DNA of 64,000 nt, from assembly GCF_041530365.1 (NCBI RefSeq), contig NZ_CP168034.1, forward strand, positions 620,001 to 684,000. Direction: 5' to 3'. Source of the DNA: Capnocytophaga sp. ARDL2. GTDB lineage: Bacteria; Bacteroidota; Bacteroidia; Flavobacteriales; Flavobacteriaceae. The position numbers and the translations under genes are program-made. This document shows positions 37,852 to 46,223 of the stretch, piece by piece (the first letter of the stretch is position 1; the number at the start of each line of letters is the position of its first letter). Below the pieces are notes generated by a model, which was not told where the DNA came from, ran no database searches, and was given only the letters and a program-made list of their open reading frames with translations.

Positions 37852-39205
37852 TTACCACTGTAGGTTTAGTTCTATATATGCGTTGAGGTTTTTAGCATTG
37901 TTTGAAGTGATGTTACTATTTGATCCTACAAATAATGGTTCAACTCTGAAAGCACTCCCAATAGTTGTTCCCATGTCAGCTACACGATTAATAGGAACAT
38001 AAACTTCCCCAATGTTTCGCTTCAAATTTTGGTGTGATAGACAAGTTGTTGTGATAGTAAGCGTTGTATATAGATTGACCTTTTGAAGTGAGTTTTACCC
38101 TCTAAGTCAGATCTATAAACAATTTACTACAAATGCGTACGTCAACTCTCAGGTGCATTGTTGTAGGCAACGAAGAAGTAAATGTACGACCTTCAATGTT
38201 TTCATAAGTTACAATCTTGTTGTAAGATTGTAACGTGTTTTTAATGTTTTGCAAATCGATTCTTATTTCTTGATTACCTGTGTTCAAAGTATATTTAAAT
38301 GAGTTGGCATTCGCTTTGTAATTCAAACTGCCTATATCTGTAATCGAAAAGCCAATTTTTGCATCATATAGATTTTTTGTAGCCATTTTTTTCTAAATTC
38401 ATATACAGCACCAATGTCAAAACCTATGGTTGAGGTGTTGATTTTCAATGCGTCTTTGATAGAAAAATCGTCGTCAAAATTGTTGAGACCACCATATTCA
38501 GTAATAAATTCTCTTGAACCTTTGGTTGTAAGTATTAAATCGTCATCATTATGGTCTAATCGTAGCTCTCCACTAAAATTGTTGAAACCAATACGAGAAT
38601 TAGAAGCTTCCCATTACATATTTCACATTGGCACCTATATTGAATTTGTGATGTTCAGTTTCGATGAGATTACGTGAAAATGCTACTCCAATTTCACAAA
38701 AGGCGTTTCCTGATACGTTGGTGTTTTCTTTTTTTAATAAAGGATAATTTGCTAAAGTTCCTGTGTTTACATCACCGATAAAATCTTGAATGATTTTTGC
38801 ATCAATCTCTCTTGCGTGTACCATTGTGCGAATACGAGTAGAAAAACCGATGACATTTTTATCTAATTTAAAAAAGGCTGAAGGCTCCAAAATGTCAGAA
38901 TGGATACTCTGATTGATATGGTTGTGTGAGTAAACTGAAGAGTTGATAGATGTAAATTTTTCATAATTCTTTTTAAATCTAGCGAATAACTCAATTTGTT
39001 GTTTGATAGATTCGCGTCAGTAGAAAAAAGGTAGATTCCTATCTTACTGTTGCTGTTTAATAAATCGGCAGGATTTGAAAGGCTATTGTAAATATCTCCA
39101 TGAGCACTGCTATTTACCCCAGTGTATTGTTGTTGAGCAAAAGCAGAACATACTGCTATAACACTCAAAAGAATAAAGGATTTTTTTCGTAAAAAAATGT
39201 TTAAT
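37852..39205 (-). pseudogene. DUF5723-type outer-membrane protein, several frameshifts and a stop
   Basis: Signal peptide and mature start (SFILLSVIAVCSAFAQQQYTG, SSAHGDIYNSLSNPADLLNSN) match the DUF5723 family of Flavobacteriales. Pieces continue in changing frames: SINSSVYSHNHINQS to KFNIGANVKYVMG, then SNSRIGFNNFSGELRL to GFDIGAVYEFRKK, then ATKNLYDAKIGFSITDIGSLNY, then KLTSKGQSIYN, and finally VPINRVADMGTTIGS to LNAYIELNLQW. At least four frameshifts (near 38955, 38610, 38395 and 38020) and one in-frame TAG (near 38100) are needed to explain it. No ATG is seen at the expected start near 39205, although TACCTTTG precedes it. Confidence 0.8.
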
Positions 39206-39371
39206 TATTTTGCAAAGGTACAATGATATGTGCTATTTAAACAGATTTATTTTAACAAAATAAAAGTTTTTGTAAATGGTTGAAACTAAGGAAATAATTC
39301 CAAAAGTTTGGTTGGTAACTATTTCTTTTTTAGAGTATCGATAAATAAACGAAGATATAAATAAAATTTTG

Positions 39372-39379
39372 TATCTTTG
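39372..39379 (+). promoter_or_regulatory. Candidate -7 element (TATCTTTG) of plsC
   Basis: TAnnTTTG 24 bp upstream of the ATG at 39404. No -33 TTG at the right distance. Confidence 0.45.
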
Positions 39380-39403
39380 GTGATTTAATTATAGGAAATC
39401 AAT

Positions 39404-40138
39404 ATGCAGAAATTACTATCGTATCCATTAAGTGTTCTCTATTATATTTGTTTGGGATTGAGTTTGGTAATCTTTCATCCGATCCAATGGTTTTGTTTGA
39501 AAGTTTTTGGATATCAGTCGCATAAAAAAAGTGTGGATATACTACAATGGTTTTTGATGCGTAGTGCCAATGTATTGGGGACGACTTTTTCGGTAACTGG
39601 AAAAGAAAACTTACCAAAAGAGCGACCATTGATTTTTGTTTGTAATCACCAATCGATGTTTGATATTGTGAGCATTATTTGGTTTTTGCAAGAGGCTCAT
39701 CCAAAATTTGTAAGTAAAATTGAGTTAGGGAAAGGTATTCCGAGCGTCTCATTCAATTTGAAATACGGAGGATCTGCCCTGATAGACAGAAATGACCCAA
39801 AACAGGCGTTGTCTGCTATAAGAGACTTGGCAAAATACATACAAACTAACAAGCGTTCGGCTGTAATTTTTCCTGAAGGAACGCGATCAAAAACAGGAAA
39901 ACCAAAGAGATTTTCTGAAAATGGATTGAAAATGTTGTGCAAATTTGCTCCCAATGCGATGGTTGTACCTTTGACAATCAACAATTCTTGGAAAATATTT
40001 AGATATGGTAGTTTTCCGATGGGATTGGGAAGTGCAGTAAAATTGCATGTACACCCCGCTATCAAAATAAAAGATATGGAGTTTGAGCAACTACTAGAAA
40101 CAGTAGAAAATACAGTAAAATCAAAGATTGAAGAATAA
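39404..40138 (+). CDS. plsC: 1-acyl-sn-glycerol-3-phosphate acyltransferase
   Basis: Transfers an acyl chain to the sn-2 position of lysophosphatidate in phospholipid synthesis. At 244 aa it has an N-terminal hydrophobic helix, the catalytic H-x4-D motif in VCNHQSMFDIVS (about residue 81), the glycerophosphate-binding block FPEGTRSKTGKP (about 165) and VPLTINNSWK. The acyl-ACP desaturase gene follows in the same direction after 62 bp, suggesting linked control of membrane lipid composition. Confidence 0.93.
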   Translation: MQKLLSYPLSVLYYICLGLSLVIFHPIQWFCLKVFGYQSHKKSVDILQWFLMRSANVLGTTFSVTGKENLPKERPLIFVCNHQSMFDIVSIIWFLQEAHPKFVSKIELGKGIPSVSFNLKYGGSALIDRNDPKQALSAIRDLAKYIQTNKRSAVIFPEGTRSKTGKPKRFSENGLKMLCKFAPNAMVVPLTINNSWKIFRYGSFPMGLGSAVKLHVHPAIKIKDMEFEQLLETVENTVKSKIEE

Positions 40139-40200
40139 TTTGTAAATTATTATCACATTTTCAAATTTCTCAGTCTCATAAATTATAATAAAAACACACT

Positions 40201-41205
40201 ATGTCAGTAAAAAACATCAGATTGGAGGTGATGCAGTTTTTGGAAAAAAACATCGACTCTTTTGTACAAAACTATTTGATTCCAGTAGAGAAAATCTGGC
40301 AACCATCAGATTTATTGCCCAATTCACAAAGCGAAAATTTCTTTGAGGAAGTAACCGAATTGCGTGAATATGCCAAAGAATTGCCGTACGACTTTTGGGT
40401 GGTATTGGTAGGAGATACAATCACGGAAGAAGCCTTGCCTACTTACGAATCTTGGTTGATGGAAGTAGAAGGTGTAAAACAAAAAGAAGGTGAGGATGGA
40501 ACAGGAAACGGCTGGGCAAAATGGATTCGTCACTGGACGGGTGAGGAAAATCGTCATGGAGATTTGCTCAATAAATATTTGTATTTGTCTGGGCGTGTAA
40601 ATATGCGTGAAGTAGAAATCACTACACATCACTTGCTCAACGATGGTTTTGACCCCGGTACAGATCAAGATCCTTATAAAAACTTTGTGTTTACGAGTTT
40701 TCAAGAATTGGCAACCTATGTATCTCACAATCGTGTCTCACAATTGGCAAAAAAATACGGAGATCACAAATTGTCAAAAATCTGTAGAATCATTGCAGGA
40801 GACGAAATGCGTCACCACCATGCATATTCTGATTTTGTAGAAAGAATTTTTCAAGTAGATCCGTCGGAAATGATGAAGGCGTTCTACTATATGATGAAGA
40901 AAAAAATCACTATGCCAGCCAACTTGATTCGCGAATCAGGTGGAGCTATGGGAGATGCTTTTGTACATTTCTCTGAATCTGCACAACGTATCGGTGTTTA
41001 TACTTCTACCGATTATGTCGATATCTTAAACAAACTTATCAAACGTTGGGAAATCGATAAAATCACCAATCTGACGGATGAGGCAGAAAAAGCAAGAGAT
41101 TATCTCATGCGTTTGCCAGATCGTATGTTGAAATTGGCGGAACGAATGAAAGTTTCAGAAGAATCATATATTTTTAAATGGGTGAATCCCGCAACTTTAC
41201 GATAA
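40201..41205 (+). CDS. Acyl-[acyl-carrier-protein] desaturase (ferritin-like di-iron)
   Basis: Soluble stearoyl-ACP-desaturase-type enzyme (334 aa) that introduces a cis double bond into an acyl-ACP using O2 and ferredoxin. The two di-iron motifs are EENRHGD (about residue 117) and DEMRHHH (about 200), both E/D-E-x2-R/H-H. LPTYESWLMEVEGV precedes the first motif as in plant and actinobacterial homologues. The position of desaturation cannot be predicted here. Follows plsC; terminator downstream. Confidence 0.9.
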   Translation: MSVKNIRLEVMQFLEKNIDSFVQNYLIPVEKIWQPSDLLPNSQSENFFEEVTELREYAKELPYDFWVVLVGDTITEEALPTYESWLMEVEGVKQKEGEDGTGNGWAKWIRHWTGEENRHGDLLNKYLYLSGRVNMREVEITTHHLLNDGFDPGTDQDPYKNFVFTSFQELATYVSHNRVSQLAKKYGDHKLSKICRIIAGDEMRHHHAYSDFVERIFQVDPSEMMKAFYYMMKKKITMPANLIRESGGAMGDAFVHFSESAQRIGVYTSTDYVDILNKLIKRWEIDKITNLTDEAEKARDYLMRLPDRMLKLAERMKVSEESYIFKWVNPATLR

Positions 41206-41207
41206 AA

Positions 41208-41242
41208 ATTAAGGCTGTCCGAAAAGACAGCCTTTGATTTTT
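41208..41242 (+). terminator. Terminator of the plsC-desaturase unit
   Basis: Stem AAGGCTGTC / GACAGCCTT with CGAAAA loop and a T-rich tail, directly after the stop; also usable by the convergent lipoprotein gene. Confidence 0.85.
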
Positions 41243-41687
41243 AGTTAGCTTTTTTGTAACGGAAAATGACATATTCTTTTACATTATCACCGTTTACGTC
41301 AATAAATTCTAAATTTAAAACCTACTGTTTGTGCTGTATGATTATGCAATTGAAAAACAACAGATTCATCTATGTTTAGTTGTACAGTGTTTTCAGCTTG
41401 ATTGTGAACATAACTACTGATAAACGCTTCTGGAATATATGTTTCGTTTAGATCTTCGTCGTGTACTGTTACTGTCAATTTTCCGTCGTTTTCAAATAAA
41501 TAAGAATCTAACAATTGACAAGTTTCACCTTGATTAGTCATCAAAGGTTCATGTTTAGCTCCATCGTATAAAACGTTTTTTTCATACGTCCATTTTCCTA
41601 ATAAAGATGGCTTTGTGTTGTTGTCATCATTTTTACAAGCAACAAAAGCCAAGGCAGTGAATACCATAAAAACTAATTTTTTTTCAT
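41241..41687 (-). pseudogene. Lipocalin-like lipoprotein with two single-base frame breaks
   Basis: The natural start is ATG at 41687 followed by a run of eight A; nine A would read MKKKLVFMVFTALAFVACKND, a perfect lipoprotein signal, but with eight the frame stops at codon 5. The body (SLLGKWTYEKNVLYDGAKHEP) is open to QTVGFKFRIY and stops at 41299. In the neighbouring frame the sequence continues LEFIDVNGDNVKEYVIFRYKKAN to 41241, so one extra T in AAATTTAG breaks the end. Two homopolymer-type indels in a 149-aa gene could be decay, sequence errors or slippage. The GKWTYEKN start resembles Bacteroidota lipocalin-like lipoproteins. Confidence 0.75.
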
Positions 41688-41815
41688 AACGTTTTTTGAT
41701 ATGATTGAATTAAATGATTTCTCAAGTTTAGAAATATTTTTTATAAAAAAACAAGTAAATAGATTTTTCTTTTGATGATTTGAAATAAAAAATGAAAAAG
41801 GTTTCAATATTTTTA

Positions 41816-41823
41816 TATCTTTG
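41816..41823 (+). promoter_or_regulatory. Candidate -7 element (TATCTTTG) of ftsX
   Basis: TAnnTTTG 28 bp upstream of the ATG at 41852. It rules out the more upstream in-frame ATG at 41792 as the main start. Confidence 0.5.
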
Positions 41824-41851
41824 TACATTATATGAAAAATTACAGTCGACT

Positions 41852-42727
41852 ATGTCTAAATCATTTGAAAGATACCAAAAACGAAGATTGATTTCTTCTT
41901 ATTTCTCTGTTGTAATCAGTATATTTTTAGTTTTGTTTTTGTTGGGTACATTGGGAATGTTTGTCAACAATGCCGAGAAAATTTCCAATACTTTTAAAGA
42001 AAATATTCCGATGACCATTTTCTTTAAAGACGAAGCAAAAGATACTGATATCATTGCACTTCAAAAAGAATTAGAACAAAAAGAATATTTAAAAGACATC
42101 GCTTTTGTACATAAGGACACAGCAGCTATTCAACATCAGGAAACCATTGGCGAAAATTTCGTTCAGTTTTTAGGGCACAATCCATTGCGTCATTCGTTGG
42201 ATTTGCATCTGCACGGAGCGTATGTAGAAAAAGATTCTATCAAAAATATCGAAATGAGTTTTAAAGAAAACAAACTAGTTGATGATGTGATTTACGACGC
42301 TCAATTGGTGAATTTGGTAAACGACAATGTAGAAAAAGTTACCTTTTGGGTATTGGTTGTAAGTGGTGTTTTTGCGTTGATTGCAATGTTGCTAATCAAC
42401 AGTTCGTTGAGACTTTCGGTTTACTCCAATCGTTTTATTATCAAAACAATGCAAATGGTAGGAGCGACAAAATCATTTATCCGTCGTCCTTTTGTGTGGA
42501 GAAGCATCAAATTGGGATTGATTGGTTCGGTATTGGCAGTAATCGCAGTGTTGTCATTGACATGGTACATTGATAAACAATTACCAGCCTTGGGATTGAT
42601 GCAAGATTATCAATCTTTGGGAATTGTATCGGTAGAAATTTTATTATTAGGGATTGTCATCACTTGGTTTAGTACTTATTTTGCTACTACAAAATATTTA
42701 AATCTAAAATCAGATGATTTGTATTAA
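41852..42727 (+). CDS. ftsX: Cell-division ABC-transporter permease FtsX
   Basis: A 291-aa membrane protein that with FtsE activates septal peptidoglycan hydrolases. An N-terminal cytoplasmic segment (MSKSFERYQKRRLISSYFSVV) and TM1 are followed by a periplasmic domain (TFKENIPMTIFFKDEAKDTDI) and then a three-TM permease domain with the conserved INSSLRLSVYSNRFIIKTMQMVGATKSFIRRPF. ftsE is not adjacent, as is usual in this phylum. It heads the conserved ftsX-DUF3098-uppP-truB cluster. Confidence 0.93.
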   Translation: MSKSFERYQKRRLISSYFSVVISIFLVLFLLGTLGMFVNNAEKISNTFKENIPMTIFFKDEAKDTDIIALQKELEQKEYLKDIAFVHKDTAAIQHQETIGENFVQFLGHNPLRHSLDLHLHGAYVEKDSIKNIEMSFKENKLVDDVIYDAQLVNLVNDNVEKVTFWVLVVSGVFALIAMLLINSSLRLSVYSNRFIIKTMQMVGATKSFIRRPFVWRSIKLGLIGSVLAVIAVLSLTWYIDKQLPALGLMQDYQSLGIVSVEILLLGIVITWFSTYFATTKYLNLKSDDLY

Positions 42728-42738
42728 ATTACAGTTTT

Positions 42739-42802
42739 TAACCACATAGGAACATAGTTTTTTTACAACGGATAAACAGAGAAGCTTCCGCTTTTAGAGA
42801 AA
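42739..42802 (+). repeat. ACACATAG / GAAGCTT intergenic repeat
   Basis: AACCACATAGGAACATAG followed by GAAGCTTCCGCTTTTAGAGAA, closely matching the unit at 20560 and the inverted unit at 29680. Lies between ftsX and the DUF3098 gene. Confidence 0.55.
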
Positions 42803-42825
42803 AAATAATTCGTAGCAAATTAAAT

Positions 42826-43056
42826 ATGGAAAACAATAAAAAAACATTATTTACAAAAGAAAATTACCTATTGATTGTAGTAGGTGTATTGACCATTGCG
42901 GTAGGATTTATATTGATGATGGGAGGGAATAGCGAAAATCCAGAAATCTTCAACGAAGAAGTATTTAGTTTTCGTAGAATAAGATTGGCACCAGCAGTTA
43001 TTTTTGTTGGATTTACCGTTTGTATCCTTTCTATTTTTTATTCAAGAAAAAAGTAA
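42826..43056 (+). CDS. DUF3098 family small membrane protein
   Basis: A 76-aa protein with two hydrophobic segments (YLLIVVGVLTIAVGFILMM and APAVIFVGFTVCILSIF) separated by the polar loop GGNSENPEIFNEEVFSFRRIRL. The loop and the position between ftsX and uppP are typical of DUF3098 in Bacteroidota. Function unknown; the context suggests cell-envelope growth or division. Confidence 0.85.
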   Translation: MENNKKTLFTKENYLLIVVGVLTIAVGFILMMGGNSENPEIFNEEVFSFRRIRLAPAVIFVGFTVCILSIFYSRKK

Positions 43057-43082
43057 AAAACAAATTTTGAGGCTATCGCAAT

Positions 43083-43895
43083 ATGGAACTTTTTCATTAC
43101 ATACTCATCGCAATCATCGAAGGGTTGACAGAATATTTGCCGATTTCATCAACGGCTCACATGGGGTTTACTGCTGCATTGCTGGGTTTGGATAGCAATG
43201 ATGAATTTTTGAAAATGTTTCAAGTTTCTATTCAATTTGGAGCTATTCTTTCGATAGTAGTATTGTATTGGAAAAAATTTTTTGATTTCAACAATTTCAA
43301 TTTTTATTTAAAATTGGCTTTTGCCGTAATTCCTGCTTTGGGATTGGGTTATTTATTTGACGATATGATTGAAGAAGTTTTAGGAAATCAAAAAGTAATT
43401 TCGATAGTGTTGATTCTTGGGGGAATTGTTTTGATTTTCGTTGATCAATGGTTCAAAAATCCAAAAATTCACGACGAAAAAGAAATTTCATTCAAAAAAG
43501 CCCTAACTATCGGATTTTGGCAATGTTTGGCAATGATGCCTGGTACTTCGCGTTCGGCTGCTTCCATTATCGGAGGGATGACGCAGGGGTTGAGCAGAAA
43601 AGCCGCGGCTGAATTTTCTTTTTTTTTGGCGGTGCCTACTATGTTGGCTGTAACTATTTATTCTGTTTTTGTGAAAAAATGGGGGGCAGAAGGGATTGTA
43701 CAACAAAAAGGTTATGAAATGATTTTGGCTACTTCAGAAAACACACAAATCTTTATTTTAGGAAATATCATCGCGTTTATTGTGGCACTTATCGCCGTGA
43801 AAACATTTATTGCAGTTTTGACAAAATACGGATTTAAATTTTGGGGTTGGTACCGCATCATCGTAGGAATTATTTTGTTGATTTATTTTTGGTAA
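43083..43895 (+). CDS. uppP: Undecaprenyl-diphosphatase
   Basis: Integral membrane enzyme (270 aa) that dephosphorylates undecaprenyl diphosphate to recycle the carrier lipid for peptidoglycan and surface glycans. Signature motifs are EGLTEYLPISSTAHM near residue 13 and PGTSRSAASIIGGMTQGLSR near residue 156. Several hydrophobic helices fill the rest. Starts 26 bp after the DUF3098 gene. It supports the polyprenyl-linked glycan pathway that the sugar transferase at 5722 also uses. Confidence 0.95.
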   Translation: MELFHYILIAIIEGLTEYLPISSTAHMGFTAALLGLDSNDEFLKMFQVSIQFGAILSIVVLYWKKFFDFNNFNFYLKLAFAVIPALGLGYLFDDMIEEVLGNQKVISIVLILGGIVLIFVDQWFKNPKIHDEKEISFKKALTIGFWQCLAMMPGTSRSAASIIGGMTQGLSRKAAAEFSFFLAVPTMLAVTIYSVFVKKWGAEGIVQQKGYEMILATSENTQIFILGNIIAFIVALIAVKTFIAVLTKYGFKFWGWYRIIVGIILLIYFW

Positions 43896-43915
43896 TACAT
43901 TTAAGGTGTAAGGAG

Positions 43916-44126
43916 TAGCCACGAATTACACAAATTATCACAAATTTCTTTAACATATTCCTCTTCATGATGATTGAGGATTTGTAACAAAAAAGATGTA
44001 TATGTTCATACTAAAATAGAAAAATATATGATTAGACACTCAGTCTTTAGCCACCATTCTTTTTAGATGTGAATACGAAAGATATTTATTAATAAATGGT
44101 GAATAATTTATGGAAATTCGTGGCTA
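43916..44126. repeat. Composite intergenic element bounded by a 12-bp inverted repeat
   Basis: TAGCCACGAATT at 43916-43927 and its exact inverse AATTCGTGGCTA at about 44115-44126 bound about 210 bp between uppP and truB. Inside, at 44034-44080, lies a decayed copy of the double-hairpin repeat (AGACACTCAGTCTTTAGCC to GTGAATACGAAA). No ORF. The boundary unit recurs in changed form at 20522. Confidence 0.55.
44034..44080 (+). repeat. Double-hairpin intergenic repeat, copy 3 (degenerate)
   Basis: Aligns with copies at 23207 and 29768 (GACAC, GTCT, CCACC, TTCTTTTTAGA, GTGAATACG), but the stems are largely lost. Confidence 0.45.
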
Positions 44127-44138
44127 AAATAAAAGCGT

Positions 44139-44864
44139 ATGCAAAAACTAACAAAAGAACAATTTCAAGAGGGACAAATCTTATTGATAGATAAACCATT
44201 GACTTGGAGTTCGTTTCAAGCAGTAAATAAAATCAAATATACTTTATTGAAAAATTTGAATTTGCCCAAACGATTCAAAATAGGTCATGCAGGTACATTA
44301 GACCCTCTTGCTTCTGGATTGTTGATTGTTTGCACAGGGAAATTTACCAAGAAAATACCCGAACTTCAAGCACAAATCAAAGAATATATAGGCACGATAA
44401 CCGTTGGGGCAACCACACCTTCTTATGATTTGGAAACGAAAATCGACCAAACTTTTCCTACAGACCACATCACTTCCGAATTGATAGAAACCACTCGTCA
44501 GCAATTTATCGGACAAATTCAGCAATTTCCACCTGTTTTTTCGGCATTGAAAAAAGATGGGAAACGATTGTACGAACATGCAAGAGAGGGTAGTGAAGTA
44601 GAAATTCAAGCACGAACAATTGAGATTTTGGAATTTGAAATCACTCGAATTGCTTTGCCAGAAATCGATTTTAGAGTGGTTTGTAGTAAAGGAACCTACA
44701 TTCGCTCATTGGCGTTTGACTTTGGGAAAGCGTTGCGTTCGGGTGCACATCTTATCGCTTTAAGAAGAACTAAAATCGGAAATTTTTCAGTGGAAAAAGG
44801 CATAGAACCCAACGATTTTGAACGAATTTACAATCCAAGTAAGTACGAAAATCAAGTAAAATAA
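44139..44864 (+). CDS. truB: tRNA pseudouridine-55 synthase
   Basis: Makes pseudouridine 55 in the T-loop of tRNAs. At 241 aa it has LIDKPLTWSSFQAVNKIK, the catalytic aspartate block IGHAGTLDPLASGLL (about residues 49-63), and RTIEILEFEI and GTYIRSLAFDFG at the end of the core. Last core gene of the ftsX-uppP-truB cluster; the YiiX-like gene follows after 12 bp. Confidence 0.95.
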   Translation: MQKLTKEQFQEGQILLIDKPLTWSSFQAVNKIKYTLLKNLNLPKRFKIGHAGTLDPLASGLLIVCTGKFTKKIPELQAQIKEYIGTITVGATTPSYDLETKIDQTFPTDHITSELIETTRQQFIGQIQQFPPVFSALKKDGKRLYEHAREGSEVEIQARTIEILEFEITRIALPEIDFRVVCSKGTYIRSLAFDFGKALRSGAHLIALRRTKIGNFSVEKGIEPNDFERIYNPSKYENQVK

Positions 44865-44876
44865 ACGAGGGTTTGA

Positions 44877-45512
44877 ATGATGAATGAATTAGTAAAACTT
44901 GTGTTTTTCTTTTTGTATATACAGTTTTCTTTTGCTCAATCGCCAACCAAATTGGAAAAAGGCGATTTGTTGTTTATCAATATCAATTGTGGTGAAATGT
45001 GTGAGGCAATCAATGCGGTAACAGAGGGATATCATGGTTTGAAATTCAACCATGTGGGATTGGTAGATATTGATGAAAAAGGAGGCGTTTGGCTATATGA
45101 AGCCGTAGAAAAAGGAGTGGTAAAAACCCCTTTACGATTGTTTTTGGCATATACCAAACAGCCTGTTTATGTTGGAAAATTGGCTAACGAATACCATTAT
45201 TTAATTCCCAAAGTTTTGGATTTTTGCAATTCACAATTGGGTGTACCGTACGACCATGATTTTTTATATGACAATGGAAAATATTATTGTTCAGAATTGA
45301 TTTACGATGCGTTTTTATTTGCCAATGAACAAGAAGATTTTTTTCAAATGTATCCTATGAATTACAAAGAACCACACTCTGAGGAATATTATGCCGTTTG
45401 GATTAAACATTTTGAAGAAAGAGGAATGGAAGTACCACAAGGAAAATTAGGGTGTAATCCAGGAGCAATGAGTATGGATGAAAAAATTATTATGAAAGAA
45501 TTTATAAAATAA
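44877..45512 (+). CDS. YiiX/YebB-like permuted NlpC/P60 hydrolase
   Basis: A 211-aa exported protein (signal segment MMNELVKLVFFFLYIQFSFAQ). LEKGDLLFININCG is the usual start of the fold, FNHVGLVDIDEKG carries the catalytic His and GKYYCSELIYDAF the catalytic Cys, in the permuted order. Substrate unknown. It begins 12 bp after truB and is probably co-transcribed. A distant paralogue is at 16019, but the two share little beyond the motifs. Confidence 0.82.
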   Translation: MMNELVKLVFFFLYIQFSFAQSPTKLEKGDLLFININCGEMCEAINAVTEGYHGLKFNHVGLVDIDEKGGVWLYEAVEKGVVKTPLRLFLAYTKQPVYVGKLANEYHYLIPKVLDFCNSQLGVPYDHDFLYDNGKYYCSELIYDAFLFANEQEDFFQMYPMNYKEPHSEEYYAVWIKHFEERGMEVPQGKLGCNPGAMSMDEKIIMKEFIK

Positions 45513-45522
45513 TACACTAAAA

Positions 45523-45818
45523 ATGACAACAAACATTTATTTGAATTTCAACGGAAATTGTTAAGAAGCCTTCAATTTTTACCGTATTGTTTTTTGAGGT
45601 GAGTTTCCTTATGTAGGAAGGTTTAAAGATATGCCATCAGAATATCCCATTTCTGAAGAAATGGGCAATCAAAAGCCGAAGCGGATGAAATTTTCGGAAA
45701 ATTGTTCGCAAATGGTACAGTAACGATGTCAATGGAAAATACATTTTGGGGCGAATATTTCGGAATGTGTACCGATGCTTTTGGTATCAACTGGATGATG
45801 AGTTACCGCGAAGGGTAA
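45523..45818 (+). pseudogene. PhnB-like VOC (glyoxalase-fold) protein, two stops and an internal deletion
   Basis: The frame from 45523 reads MTTNIYLNFNGNC-stop-EAFNFYRIVF-stop-GEFPYVGRFKDMPSEYPISEEMG. TAA stands where Glu is expected and TGA where Gly is expected. After EEMGN the sequence jumps frame to KAEADEIFGKLFANG, TVTMSMENTFWGEYFGMCTDAFGINW and stops at 45818, missing about 50-60 residues of the usual fold. Two substitutions plus a deletion cannot be simple sequencing indels, so this is a true pseudogene. Confidence 0.88.
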
Positions 45819-45828
45819 AAATAAACGA

Positions 45829-45865
45829 AAAGACTATCTGTTAAATTACAGATAGTTTTTTTTAG
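45829..45865 (+). terminator. Terminator after the VOC pseudogene
   Basis: Stem ACTATCTG / CAGATAGT with TTAAATTA loop and eight or more T residues. Confidence 0.85.
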
Positions 45866-45965
45866 TTTTAAAAATTCGTGTAGTGATTGATACTTTTTCT
45901 TGTTTTACCAACTTTTTTCCGATATGTCTATGAACGTTTCTGAATTGTCAATTATCAATTACTTA

Positions 45966-46169
45966 TTATTCGCTCTCGTATAAATCCTCTACACGGAGCT
46001 TGGTGTATCTGCGAATAGCTCTTGCTATTACTTTTTGTTCTAACCGATGCGTTTCTACATACAACATTCTATATATAGTGGTCGGTGCTTTACCAACGTC
46101 GTTAGCTATCTTGGTAATGTTTTTTTTTATTTTTTCTTTTGCCTCTTCTGTTACTTTTCTTTTATTCAT
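45966..46169 (-). CDS. Small HTH regulator, Cro-like (67 aa)
   Basis: MNKRKVTEEAKEKIKKN is followed by a helix-turn-helix ITKIANDVGKAPTTIYRML and a second helix. The frame is open upstream to a TTG at 46226, but that codon overlaps the TATATTTG -7 element, so the ATG at 46169 is taken as the start. Divergent from the 152-aa repressor-like gene with shared palindromic sites in between, the classical arrangement of a lysogeny or excision switch. Confidence 0.65.
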   Translation of the reverse strand: MNKRKVTEEAKEKIKKNITKIANDVGKAPTTIYRMLYVETHRLEQKVIARAIRRYTKLRVEDLYESE

Positions 46170-46223
46170 ATCTTTGGATATTTTTAATGACAGAAATAAT
46201 TGATTTTTGTCATTATCACATTG

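Noticed and set aside
41792..41851. N-terminal extension of FtsX (MKKVSIFLYLCTLYEKLQ)
   Set aside because: A TATCTTTG -7 element lies inside it, so the downstream ATG at 41852 is more likely.
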